From assembly GCA_002077065.1 (NCBI GenBank), contig NAJO01000011.1, positions 457,001 to 521,000 of the forward strand: 64,000 bases of DNA, given 5' to 3'. The notes under the pieces were generated by a model, which was not told the DNA's origin, did not search any database, and saw only the letters and a program-made list of their open reading frames with translations. Position numbers and translations under genes: made by a program. Source of the stretch: Cryoendolithus antarcticus (taxonomy: Eukaryota > Ascomycota > Dothideomycetes > Cladosporiales > Cladosporiaceae). This document shows positions 1-8,467 of the stretch, one piece after another (the first letter of the stretch is position 1; each line of letters starts with the position of its first letter).

Positions 1-2
1 TC

Positions 3-542
3 TTCGGTCAGTCCACTTGCCCATCCTCGCACCGGCCAAATACTGAAGTACTCGTAGGGTATGACAGCAGGGCCTTGCACAACAGGTACTCTGCACTCGA
101 AGGCTCAAAGTTGGTCAGCTTCCTCGCTGGCTTGAGCCTGTATTTCATCGTGGCTTACAAGTTCGCAATGCCGACTACCACGTGGGACGAGCACATTGTC
201 ATTCTGCTGGAAGGTCTCGGGTTCTGGGCACTTGGTCTTCTGACATTGGCCAGTGCGCCGGCGATATTGATGGTTCTACTGGTGCTTTGCGCAAGGTGTT
301 TCTCCTATGCGTTTTGCGGCTTCTATCACTGGCGGCGAGCTCGCAGTGGGGTCGATCATGGTATTAAGCATGAGGAGCAACGACAGGAGAGCATCGGGGA
401 CACAGGAAGTGAGAGGGAGTCGGTCACGTTACTTTGGCTCGAAAGCATGCGGAAGGGACCTCGTGCTTACCCACTGACAGTTGTTGGCTCTGATCAGTCG
501 CAGGACTTGAAATTTCCGGCTCCTGTGTTGCTCCGCGCTTGA
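3..542 (+). CDS. 3' end of a multi-pass membrane protein (partial)
   Basis: The reading frame is open from the left edge to a TGA at 540-542, so this is the C-terminal part of a gene that starts outside the window. Visible residues hold three hydrophobic stretches, around LVSFLAGLSLYFIVAYKFA, IVILLEGLGFWALGLLTLAS and APAILMVLLVLCARCF, followed by a charged tail of about 70 residues that is probably cytosolic. There is no in-frame ATG before codon 52 of the visible part (the first in-frame Met lies inside the first membrane segment), which supports a truncated view rather than a short gene. The family was not recognised. The membrane topology is inference. Confidence 0.55.
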   Translation, partial: FGQSTCPSSHRPNTEVLVGYDSRALHNRYSALEGSKLVSFLAGLSLYFIVAYKFAMPTTTWDEHIVILLEGLGFWALGLLTLASAPAILMVLLVLCARCFSYAFCGFYHWRRARSGVDHGIKHEEQRQESIGDTGSERESVTLLWLESMRKGPRAYPLTVVGSDQSQDLKFPAPVLLRA

Positions 543-876
543 CAAGTGAGCAGTACAGGTATCAGTAATGCAATAGAGGTCTGCCGATGTGAAGGTATGC
601 ATTGCAAGACTGTGATGGGCCTCTGCTTTCTGGGGATCGCGGGATTATGGCAAAGGTGCGCAACCTCAATAGTGTAGACGTTCGCGGCAATGGCATTCAT
701 AATCAACGGCTCTTTGAGGCCTGAAATTAAGTGAACACCACCTTTAACACCGCGATGAAGTCACGGAAGCCGCGAGTGTCCTGTGCATATCCAATGTGCT
801 TTTATCTATAGCTCGTGCAGGTCGAGTACCGCGGTATGCCTCATGCGCGGCGGAGCTCTGTCTCCTAGCAAGCCAC
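543..876. other. Intergenic, nothing recognised
   Basis: Gap between two convergent genes, the partial membrane protein and FKBP12. It should hold both 3' UTRs. Short frames here lack homology or splice-site logic. Confidence 0.6.
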
Positions 877-1390
877 CTAGGACGACTTGCCGTTAATAGC
901 CTTCAGCTCGACATCACTGCGAAATCGTCAGTTTCGAGCTTTTCAGGTCGTTTGAGAGTTGTGGAACTAACAAGATGAGGGTCGCATTGGGAGGAATAAG
1001 ACCCGGGTAGCCCTGCTGGCCGTAGGCATAGTCGCTGCGCATTGTTAATGGTGCTCTCATCAATGGTATCGACGACCAGACGTACCCAGTGATCGTGAGC
1101 GTCGCCTTCTCGCCGAGAGTCATACCACCATCAGTCTCAAGGATGCCCTCATCCCAGCCTATGCATCAACCCGTCAGTATACAATTCTCTCGACCCGGAG
1201 CAAGCAGCGCATTTATACCCTTGATGACCTGCCCAGTGCCAATCTTGGTCTTGAAGTCGCCGCGCCCAACGCTGCTGTCGAACTGCTTCCCGCTCTCGAG
1301 CGTGCCAGTGTACTCCATCGAGATCGTGTCGCCCTTCTTCGGCTTGTCGACACCGTTGCCGGGGGAGATCTGCTTCTTGGTGACGCCCAT
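877..1390 (-). CDS. FPR1: FKBP12-type peptidyl-prolyl cis-trans isomerase
   Basis: Catalyses proline cis-trans isomerisation; it is the family bound by FK506 and rapamycin. Four exons (1219-1390, 1086-1158, 972-1034, 877-916) give 115 residues, normal for FKBP12. Introns are 51-60 nt with GTATAA/GTACGT/GTTAGT donors and TAG/CAG acceptors, and the phases match. Core motifs are present in order: GDTISMEYTGTLESGKQFDS, GQVIKGWDEGIL, MTLGEKATLTITGDYAYG, GYPGLIPPNATLIFDVEL. The binding-pocket residues Y, F, D, W, Y expected for the family can be seen. The chosen ATG has a strong context (AAAATGG). An upstream in-frame ATG at 1466-1468 would add a 26-residue leader resembling a mitochondrial presequence (see findings). 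Confidence 0.95.
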
Positions 1391-1844
1391 TTTGAATGCT
1401 GATGATCTGAAAGTTCGGATGGTGGTTGTGGTAAAGAGTCTGCGAGTGAGAGAGGATGCGGGAAACATGAGGATGTGGAGGCATGTTGATGCAGGGTGTC
1501 GGAGGTGCTTACGGTGATGTGATGTGAATGGACCCGCACAAGTGCCCCACCACATTGCCCCACATCCGCCCACCAAGCAGCTGCAGGAACGAGATGGACC
1601 CTGGGATGCATGTCGAAGCACACTATCGATGCTTACCCTTGGACCGGAGAGGACGAAGACCGACAAGTGAGAAGGGGAGCTGCTCATCGCTTGGAAGAAC
1701 GCAACAAGTACAAAAGCCGCAGACCAACTATAAACTGCTCTGAAGGCCCTCAGCCACTGCCAACACGTCCCAATCCCTCAATCACGTATCTCGCACCATG
1801 CTCTCAGGTTTGTCGACAATCTCTCTGTGCTCCAATCGTCCGGC
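1391..1844. other. Upstream region of FKBP12, no separate gene
   Basis: Contains the FKBP12 5' flank. The FKBP frame stays open well upstream of the ATG, including the possible leader start at 1468. It also covers the 3' flank of the secreted-protein gene that ends at 1845. No other gene is supported. Confidence 0.5.
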
Positions 1845-2384
1845 TCATGTGCACCTCACTCCAGGCCAGGTCCTGACGAAGTCCGTGATCGCCTGCGAGG
1901 TGCAATCGTCGCTCGAGGGGTTCTGGTACCATTTGACATAGAAGGGTGCGTACTCGTTGTTGGTGGGCTCGACCGCCCACTGGATTTCTTCTGGGTGACG
2001 ACAATTGGTGGCGGCAGCTGCCAGACCTTCGAAGAAGTTGAGGTTGAGTCTGTCGAGGTAGCCCCAGATCTCGAAGCGTGTCTTCATTCGCTTGGAACGG
2101 TAATCGCTGTCGCAGTAGGTGACCATAGAGTTCTGATATGAGCATGAGCAACACGTTTATTGTCAGGAGGAGAGAAGAGTACTCACCATCTTGTGCTCAT
2201 CCATCCACATTTCAGCCTGGGCGTATGTGGGAGGAGCCACGTGACCATCCTTTGCGGCAGCGCCGGGGCTGAGAGGGACTGCAGGAATCGAAAGGATGGG
2301 AGATATCGGCGCGATAGGGGAACCGTGGACGGCCGAGGTAGCAAGAGCGGCAATGGTCGAGAGGATGAGCTTGTGGCTGACCAT
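1845..2384 (-). CDS. Small secreted protein with four cysteines
   Basis: Two exons (2187-2384 and 1845-2132) joined over a 54-nt intron (GTGAGT..TCAG) give 161 residues. The N-terminus MVSHKLILSTIAALATSAVHG is a clear signal peptide with cleavage likely after AVHG. The mature part has four Cys (in TYCDSD, TNCRHP, DDCTSQ, VRCT), enough for two disulfides, and several aromatic residues (RFEIWGYL, FYVKWYQ). The 5' UTR also appears to hold an intron at 2386-2445 (GTGAGT..CACAG) ending one base before the ATG. The family was not recognised. Size, secretion and Cys content are those of candidate effectors or apoplastic proteins, but the function is unknown. Confidence 0.75.
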
Positions 2385-2835
2385 GCTGTGATGAAGTCAG
2401 TGATGCTGCATCGTGACGGTTTGATATCATGGGAGTGAGACTCACCTTGCGGTGGGCTGAAAGGTTGAGTGTGTGAGGGAGGTGAGTTGAGTTGGTGTTC
2501 GTGTTCGTTGGTTGGAGTGTTGGTGTTGGATGCTGGTGGTTGATGTCGATTCGATGCTGTATGGAACTGATGGCTGAAGCTGATGATGGAGATGAAGAAG
2601 AGAAGATGAGAAAGCGAAGGTATAGAACTCGCGATGGAGTGCCTTCCCATGCTTCGTTGTCAGTGCTCCTGCATCTTTGTGTCTGCGTTGTGGCAGGCGC
2701 GTGGGTTCGGCTTGAACTCAGCGGTAGGAGCTTTAACAAGCATGTGGCAATAGTCCCAAAATGGGCAAGGTTGCTGTGGAGATCTGCCGTCAAAGCCTTC
2801 TACTAGAGAGGCGGAGGGTCACAATCCGTTGTCGC
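2385..2835. promoter_or_regulatory. 5' flank and 5'-UTR intron of the secreted-protein gene
   Basis: Lies upstream of the secreted protein and downstream of HIS2, both on the minus strand. It contains a well-formed 5'-UTR intron at 2386-2445. The rest is CT/GT-rich on the coding strand with no gene. Confidence 0.45.
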
Positions 2836-3810
2836 TCACGCGAAGAACTTGTGATCATCCAAATCGTCCACACTAAAGCTTGCCCATCGAACATGACTGA
2901 ACCCTGAAACCGCTTCACTTGCACCTGCAAAGCCCTGCGGTACCAAGTAGACCACGCTTTCGATCTGCGCTTTCCCAATGGCGTCCAGTACGCGTTTGTA
3001 GTTGGCGCCGATCTGATCAATACCGTGACTGTCGTCAGAGAAAGTGAACCGTCCACCCATTTTCAAGAACGTCTGTCGAACTGTCAGCGGGCGAATCTCA
3101 ATTCAACCGACTCGACATACCTGACAGATCTCAAGCTGCGGATACGGCTCACTCATGCCCTTCCGCAGCGCACTCGAGTTCAACTCCACGATGCCTCCAT
3201 ACCCAGCGATAAACTTTAGATTCCGCTCGATCTTGGACCACACGCCTGGCCAGGTCTTGAAGCACCGTTCGGGGTCGTCACTCTTGAGGCGAATCAGATC
3301 GAAGTGACCGACCACTGGAGGCTTCAGCTGCTGCAGCATCTGGTACTGTAGGTCAAAGTAGTCTGCGAACAGCTGGTCGTCCTTGCCACCAGCGACATCG
3401 CGAGCCTTGTGGTAGTATGGCGTGTCGTAGTCGATCGGTATGCCATGTACATGATGCACACTGCCAACGAAAAGATCGACGTCGTACTTCGAGCGCAGGG
3501 CATGGATCTGATCTACTGAGCTGTCACGGATCCATTCACTTTCGAAGCCAACGAAGAGCTGGATTTGGTCTGCATACGCCTTCTGTAGCCGTCGGGCTTC
3601 AGTGTAGTAGCTGTCGAATAGCTTCGCAAGGCTCGCCTCGTCGTGTTTGGACTCTTCCTCGGGGTAGAAGTCCTGTCTGCTCCGAGGCATGTGTTCGGTC
3701 ATGCAGAACGTGGTCATACCGATCTTGACGGCATGGAGCACGACCTCTTCGAGAGTGTTGACGGCATGGCCGCAGAACTCGCCGGAGTGGGAGTGATGCG
3801 AGAAAGGCAT
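2836..3810 (-). CDS. HIS2: Histidinol-phosphatase (PHP family)
   Basis: Dephosphorylates L-histidinol phosphate to L-histidinol, the penultimate step of histidine biosynthesis, in the cytosol. Two exons (3121-3810, 2836-3072) around a 48-nt intron (GTATGT..ACAG) give 308 residues, close to yeast His2. PHP-domain metal ligands are visible in order: HHSHSGEFCGHA at the N-terminus, MTEHMPR, VGFESEWI, GSVHHVHG, GHFDLIR, and DDSHG near the C-terminus, which lies in exon 2 and confirms the join. The ATG at 3810 begins the conserved MPFSHHSHSGEF start. It is divergent from the downstream GST gene. Confidence 0.93.
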
Positions 3811-4337
3811 AGTCGAGATTGATGCTTCGTTTCGATACTTCCTGTCACTCTCGGTAATGCTTACTGCTCAGGGTCTAATGGATATCATGGTCGAGTGTGC
3901 AATTACGGAGTGCGAAGCACGTTCGAGGAGTCGTCACCGTCAGCGATGGTGCATGGGCCACAACACCGCTGGTATGGCGCAACCTCCGCCATACGGTGGA
4001 GCCAATGTCTCTCGCATTCGGTTTCGACCACTCATCAGATAGACTCTTGCTTTACTGGAGCCATCTCCGCCACTAGAGCGTCCGCACAATGCCACCCTCG
4101 ACGATAGTGCGGTACCGGACGCTTTCCGCGGGGTTACAGAGTGCTCATCAAGCACGTCACATCACCCGGAGCTCCCCTCACGCATTAGTAAGACCCTCGT
4201 CGACAGGTGTGCCCTTGTCTTTCGTTCGATTTGAGCAGCATCAAACGCCTACAAGAAGGCTATTTACTCATCATCTCACTCCAAGTCCGATCATCAGCAG
4301 ATCAAGACGAGCCTACTCCACGTCCACGACCACGACC
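3811..4337. promoter_or_regulatory. Divergent promoter region HIS2 / GST
   Basis: Separates the divergent HIS2 and GST start codons. From 4089 it is also open in frame with the GST and could encode an N-terminal extension. No other gene was seen. Confidence 0.5.
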
Positions 4338-5240
4338 ATGGCACCATCAATCTACACAGACGAGACGCCAGACGATGTCAAGAATGCGAAGGGACTCCAT
4401 TTGTTGACTATGAACACTCCTAATGGCCAGGCTGTTCAGATATTGCTCGAGGAGCTCAAGGTAGTCTCATGACACTAGTGATGATGCACCCGAGACACCA
4501 TTGCTGATGAATTGTGAAAGGAAGCATACGGCCTCGAATGGACAACGACCTTGATCAACATCATGACCAACGACCAGAAGAAGGACTGGTTCCTTCGTCT
4601 TGATCCCAATGGTGAGCTGAACAGCAGCATCGTGGTGTCTCGCAGCTCTAACATTGCACAGGACGCATCCCCGTCCTAGTCGACAACACCGCGAACCCAC
4701 CGTTCACCGTCATGGAGACTTCAGCTGAGATGCTGTACCTCGTCAAGTTTGCCGACAAGAACGACACTTTTGGCTTCAAGGACGAGAAGGAGCGCAACCA
4801 GTGCCTGCAGTGGACGTTCTTCTGGCACGGCTCCGGTGCACCTTACCAAGGTATGTCATCGTACTTCTCTTTTCTCTGAACGTTCTGAGATACTGACCTC
4901 TGCAACAGGCCAAGTGAACCACTTCAGCCGCGCAGCCCCGGAGAAGATTGAGTACGCCATCAACCGCTTCAAGAACGAGACCCTTCGCGTGTATGGCGTG
5001 CTTGAGATTCAGCTCTCGGGCAAGTACAGCGGAGAGGAGCGGGACTATTTGGCCGGTAATGGCAAGGGTAAGTACTCGGTTGCCGACATCAAGACTTGGC
5101 CTTGGGTCAAGGGCTGGGAGAAGACTGGCTTCACCGAGGAGGAGATGAAGCCTTTCCCGCACTTGAAGAAGTGGATCGCGAGGATCGCTGAGAGACCCGC
5201 AGTGCAGAAGGGTATTGGTGAAGCTTACACGCAAAAGTGA
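4338..5240 (+). CDS. Glutathione S-transferase, URE2-like
   Basis: Conjugates or reduces substrates with glutathione; URE2-like fungal GSTs act in detoxification and peroxide defence. Four exons (4338-4460, 4521-4611, 4662-4850, 4909-5240) give 244 residues. The N-terminal thioredoxin fold is visible (LHLLTMNTPNGQAVQILLEE, then RLDPNGRIPVLVD and a METSAEMLYL helix holding the Glu-Thr-Ser glutathione contact). The all-alpha C-domain follows (NQCLQWTFFWHGSGAPYQGQ, YSVADIKTWPWVKGW). Introns are 50-60 nt and in phase. An in-frame ATG at 4089 would add 83 residues rich in Arg, Ser and Thr, ending RRAYSTSTTTT, which looks like a mitochondrial presequence (see findings). The start used here gives the family's usual length. 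Confidence 0.9.
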
Positions 5241-6127
5241 GGTTCGCTGGCCACGTAAATGAAGGGCATGCGCTCAACATCTGCAGTGCGGCCCCGACGG
5301 CCAATCGAGCACGCATGTAAACACTGCGCAAATAAATGCTTTGCCCTTATGATGCCCATGGCTCATTTGAAACCGCTGGCTTCCCACTCAATGTAATGTA
5401 CTCCCTTCTCGGACACCTGAAATCCATCGCGACAACAAAGTCACACAACGGAAGCCGGCTTCCTATAATCCAGGAGAAGTCACTCTACAGAGCCACGCCC
5501 TTCAACAGAAGAACTGGCAACACCATGCCGTGAATGGGGGCAGGTGTCGTGGCTGGCTCTGATGCTTTTTTGATGCCGAGTAGAAGAAGATTCGAAAGAA
5601 TCTCGAAATCCAAGTACTCCGGCGAGAGGCGGGCCGCTGCCAAGACCTGCTTCGATGCCTAAGGTGATAAGAAATGTGGCCTTGGACGCCGTACACTCGA
5701 CTTCCGTTCGCCTCCGCACGCGATCTACCACCTGCATGTTTCATGTTGGATTGACCGACTACCCCTGTCTCGCCATCAGCGAAGCATTTGTCTGGCCCAG
5801 TCGCTGATCATCTACACGAGGACAACAGGCCGTGCACTGTAATTGAGTGCAATATGATCCCGCTCGCCGCTCGGTAAGACAGCGCCTTGGAGATGAAGTC
5901 CACAGCAGTAGGAGGTTTGTACTTTTCGCGTTTCCGTCGCTCATTTCCTTCGTCAGCATGAATCTCGACGACTCGCGACTCCAGGAAGACATCGAAAGGC
6001 GCTTATCACTAGACTGGACCTGATCTGAGACCTGCGCCTCTTGTTGGCATCAAGTATTCTAAGCCAATCGTTACAGTGGCACGCGACAGCATAGCCGCAT
6101 TCCTCGGAGCTCCAAGACGTCGAAGTC
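5241..6127. other. Intergenic, no gene supported
   Basis: Gap between the GST 3' end and the CAP protein. Several short frames exist on the minus strand but none has an ATG with sensible context, conserved motifs or coherent splice sites. Confidence 0.55.
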
Positions 6128-7008
6128 ATGCATGGCTTTACACTTCGTGCTCTGGCGGCGCAATGTTGGCTATCTCTCTTGACGACAAGTCAGCACGCCC
6201 ACGCGGAGTCCGACTCGACTGTTGTCATTACCAGCACCGCTGTCCGAACCATATGGGTTGTGATTACCAGCAACTCGAACACGATCACGACCTATTCCAC
6301 AGCAACACTAGTAGACGGCTCGACACTCGGAATTTCTACGGTCATCGGGTCGACAGTCACTGGTGCAGCTACGTCGTTCCCCACGGCTCCAGCCATGGGT
6401 GGAGATATGTCATGGCAGGGTCAGGCGTTCCAGGACGCTGTGTTGAACAGCACGAACTACTTCAGGGCACAACATCTGGCGAACCCAGTGACATGGTCTG
6501 ATAAGTTGGCTGAGTATGCAGGTACCCACGCGGAGAAGTGTGTCTTTGAGCATTCGGTAAGATCTGTCTCCCCTGCAACTAATCTCAGCAGACTGACAGA
6601 TGACAGGGCGGCTCCAGCGGCGAGAACCTGGCAGTGGGTTACAGCTCCCCGACAATCTCAATCGACGCTTGGGCGAACGAGGAGAGCTCGTACAACTACG
6701 AAGCACGAAAGTTCTCTGAGAAGTCCGGCCACTACACACAACTAGTATGGAAGAACACCACTACAGTTGGGTGCGGCGCAATCAAATGCAGCAACAGTGC
6801 GAGCAATGGCGCGAATGGCTGGTACCTGGTGTGCGAGTACGACCCACCGGGAAATGTCGCCGGTCAATTTGGTGGAAACGTGGGTAAAGTTGGGCAGGGC
6901 AAGGATGGGGAGCCTGGATTTGCGGCGAAGGCGGTCAGGTTATTGAGCCGAGGCGCTGCGGCCGTTGCGCTGGTCGTCTCGGCTGTGATTTTGCAAGCTG
7001 TGCTGTAG
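6128..7008 (+). CDS. CAP/SCP (PR-1-like) protein, probably GPI-anchored
   Basis: Secreted CAP-superfamily protein. Fungal Pry/PR-1-like members bind sterols or lipids and act outside the cell. Two exons (6128-6556, 6607-7008) around a 50-nt intron (GTAAGA..ACAG) give 276 residues. Residues 1 to about 26 form a signal peptide ending SQHAHA. A Thr/Ser-rich linker follows, then the CAP domain: NYFRAQHLANPVTWSDKLAE, GSSGENLAVG, SGHYTQLVW (CAP1 signature) and WYLVCEYDPPGNV (CAP2). The C-terminus has a small-residue spacer and a hydrophobic tail (AAAVALVVSAVILQAVL) typical of a GPI-attachment signal. The anchor is inferred. It is convergent with MPC1. Confidence 0.88.
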
Positions 7009-7240
7009 GTACGCTTGACTGTACATAACGATGTCCATGATACCCTTTCGCGCTGTGATCCTCGATGCCGCAACATGAATCCCAGCCAGCCGCGCGCTTC
7101 AGCTTCACAAGTATGGCACTTCTGCTATTCTTCGCGAATGCAGCTTTCACTCCCACTGAACGGAGTACACAACACGGAGTTGCAAGGGTAGCCAGCAGAG
7201 CCATATGAACCAGTGTACATTTCACCCTCAATCTATCCTC

Positions 7241-7965
7241 TCACGATATGACCTTCTTCACCTCTGCCTTTGCCTGCTGACCCAACTCCTCAGCCTTGAC
7301 AAACGCCTTGTTCGCGCCCTCCTTCACCTTCTCCAGCCCTTCGTTCGCTCCGCCCTGAATCTTTGCCAATCCCTCATTCGCTCCACCCTTCACACCCTGT
7401 AGACCCTCCTTCGCCTGTGCCTCTACGCTCTTCGCTTTGCCGCCCAAGCTGCAATCCGATTATCAGCTCACTCAATCTTGCTAACCCAATGCGATCGAGG
7501 AGGTACTCACTACCAATGATTCACAAACCGATACCCTTGCGTTACCTGCGCGCTGAAGTTCACAGCGTGGCATCCAAAGAGGAGGTAGTTCTTAGGTGTG
7601 ACAGCCATGGAGTAGCGCATGAAGACACCGGAGTAGCCGATCAGCGCTGCGGTCATGGGGCCGGAGATGCTGTTGTCGCTTCGTCAGCCCTTATGCCCGT
7701 ACATGGTCTCGTGACTCGTCGTTCGCTCGAGAGAGAGCGAGAGGACAGGCAGACCTACATGTCAGGGTCCTTCTGCGTGTCCATCACCGCCGCAATCGGG
7801 ATACCGAAGTTCGAGGCCGGTCCCCAGAAATCTGCGGCATTGGGTCGTTAGTCATTGGATCCTTATGGGGGTTGCTGGAGGATTGCACGTACGTGTGGAG
7901 CAGAAGTAGTCGAGCGTTGGGTTTGCGCGTATGCGCGCATTGAGCGCTTTGATTGCGACCGCCAT
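7241..7965 (-). CDS. MPC1: Mitochondrial pyruvate carrier subunit 1 with repeat tail
   Basis: Subunit of the inner-membrane pyruvate carrier heterodimer. Four exons (7893-7965, 7759-7831, 7511-7669, 7241-7448) give 170 residues. Residues 1-102 are the conserved MPC1 core: TLDYFCSTHFWGPASNFGIP, DTQKDPDIISGPMTAALIGY, GVFMRYSMAVTPKNYLLFGC, HAVNFSAQVTQGYRFVNHW. Known MPC1 proteins are about 110-130 residues and stop soon after this point. Here exon 4 adds 68 residues (103-170) made of 11-residue amphipathic repeats, described as a separate feature. Intron phases all agree (1, 2, 2). The core call is very secure. The tail depends on the third intron (7449-7510), whose ends are canonical. Confidence 0.92.
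7274..7438 (-). repeat. Five 11-residue (33-nt) amphipathic repeats in the MPC1 tail
   Basis: Residues 106-160 of MPC1 read as five consecutive 11-mers: KAKSVEAQAKE, GLQGVKGGANE, GLAKIQGGANE, GLEKVKEGANK, AFVKAEELGQQ. The middle three share GL-x-x-(V/I)-x-x-GAN-(E/K) and are also similar at DNA level. The period and composition (small, Lys, Glu, few bulky residues) match the 11/3-helix repeats of synucleins, LEA proteins and apolipoproteins, which bind membranes. The functional link is inference. Confidence 0.85.
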
Positions 7966-8467
7966 AGTGAGTGTCAATGACGGGTTGGAGGAGGATGAAT
8001 GAGCGCGGTGTTGGGGTTACGATGGGCTGAAGCTTGGGTAATCCTTAGGTCGGGGTCTCGGGTGAAGTAGCCGAGCATCGAGATGGGCTATATGGACAGT
8101 ACAACAAGCGTCGAGAGGGCTACACTACGAGGACAATACTGGCAGATAAGGTGAAGGAACGATAGTGAAGATGAGATACTTTCGTTCCTCGAGCGCTCGC
8201 TGCTATGTCAAAATCGCTATATTTCGCGCAAAGATGTTTAGCCAACTCCATTCGCCCTCGTTCTCGCGAACATCTCTTCTGGCGACCAGCGCGCGATGCA
8301 TCCCCAGTAAGCTGAGACCCAAGTCCGCAAAGAAAAGGGTATCACACAAGAAGCGAAGCAAACAAGAAGATCATGCCAGTCGTCAGCGCCGTGTCCCATT
8401 TTCCCGTTTCGCTCGCATTACACTCAAATTAAACATACGAGATGGCGTCCGTTAGATCCTCCACGCT
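7966..8467. other. Upstream flank of MPC1, no gene supported
   Basis: Upstream of MPC1 and downstream of the ubiquitin-like-domain gene, both minus strand. A plus-strand frame at 8165-8455 begins at a GTG and is basic and low in complexity; it was not accepted. Confidence 0.5.

Noticed and set aside
8165..8455. 96-residue basic plus-strand frame
   Set aside because: Begins at GTG, low complexity, no motif, lies in an MPC1 upstream flank.
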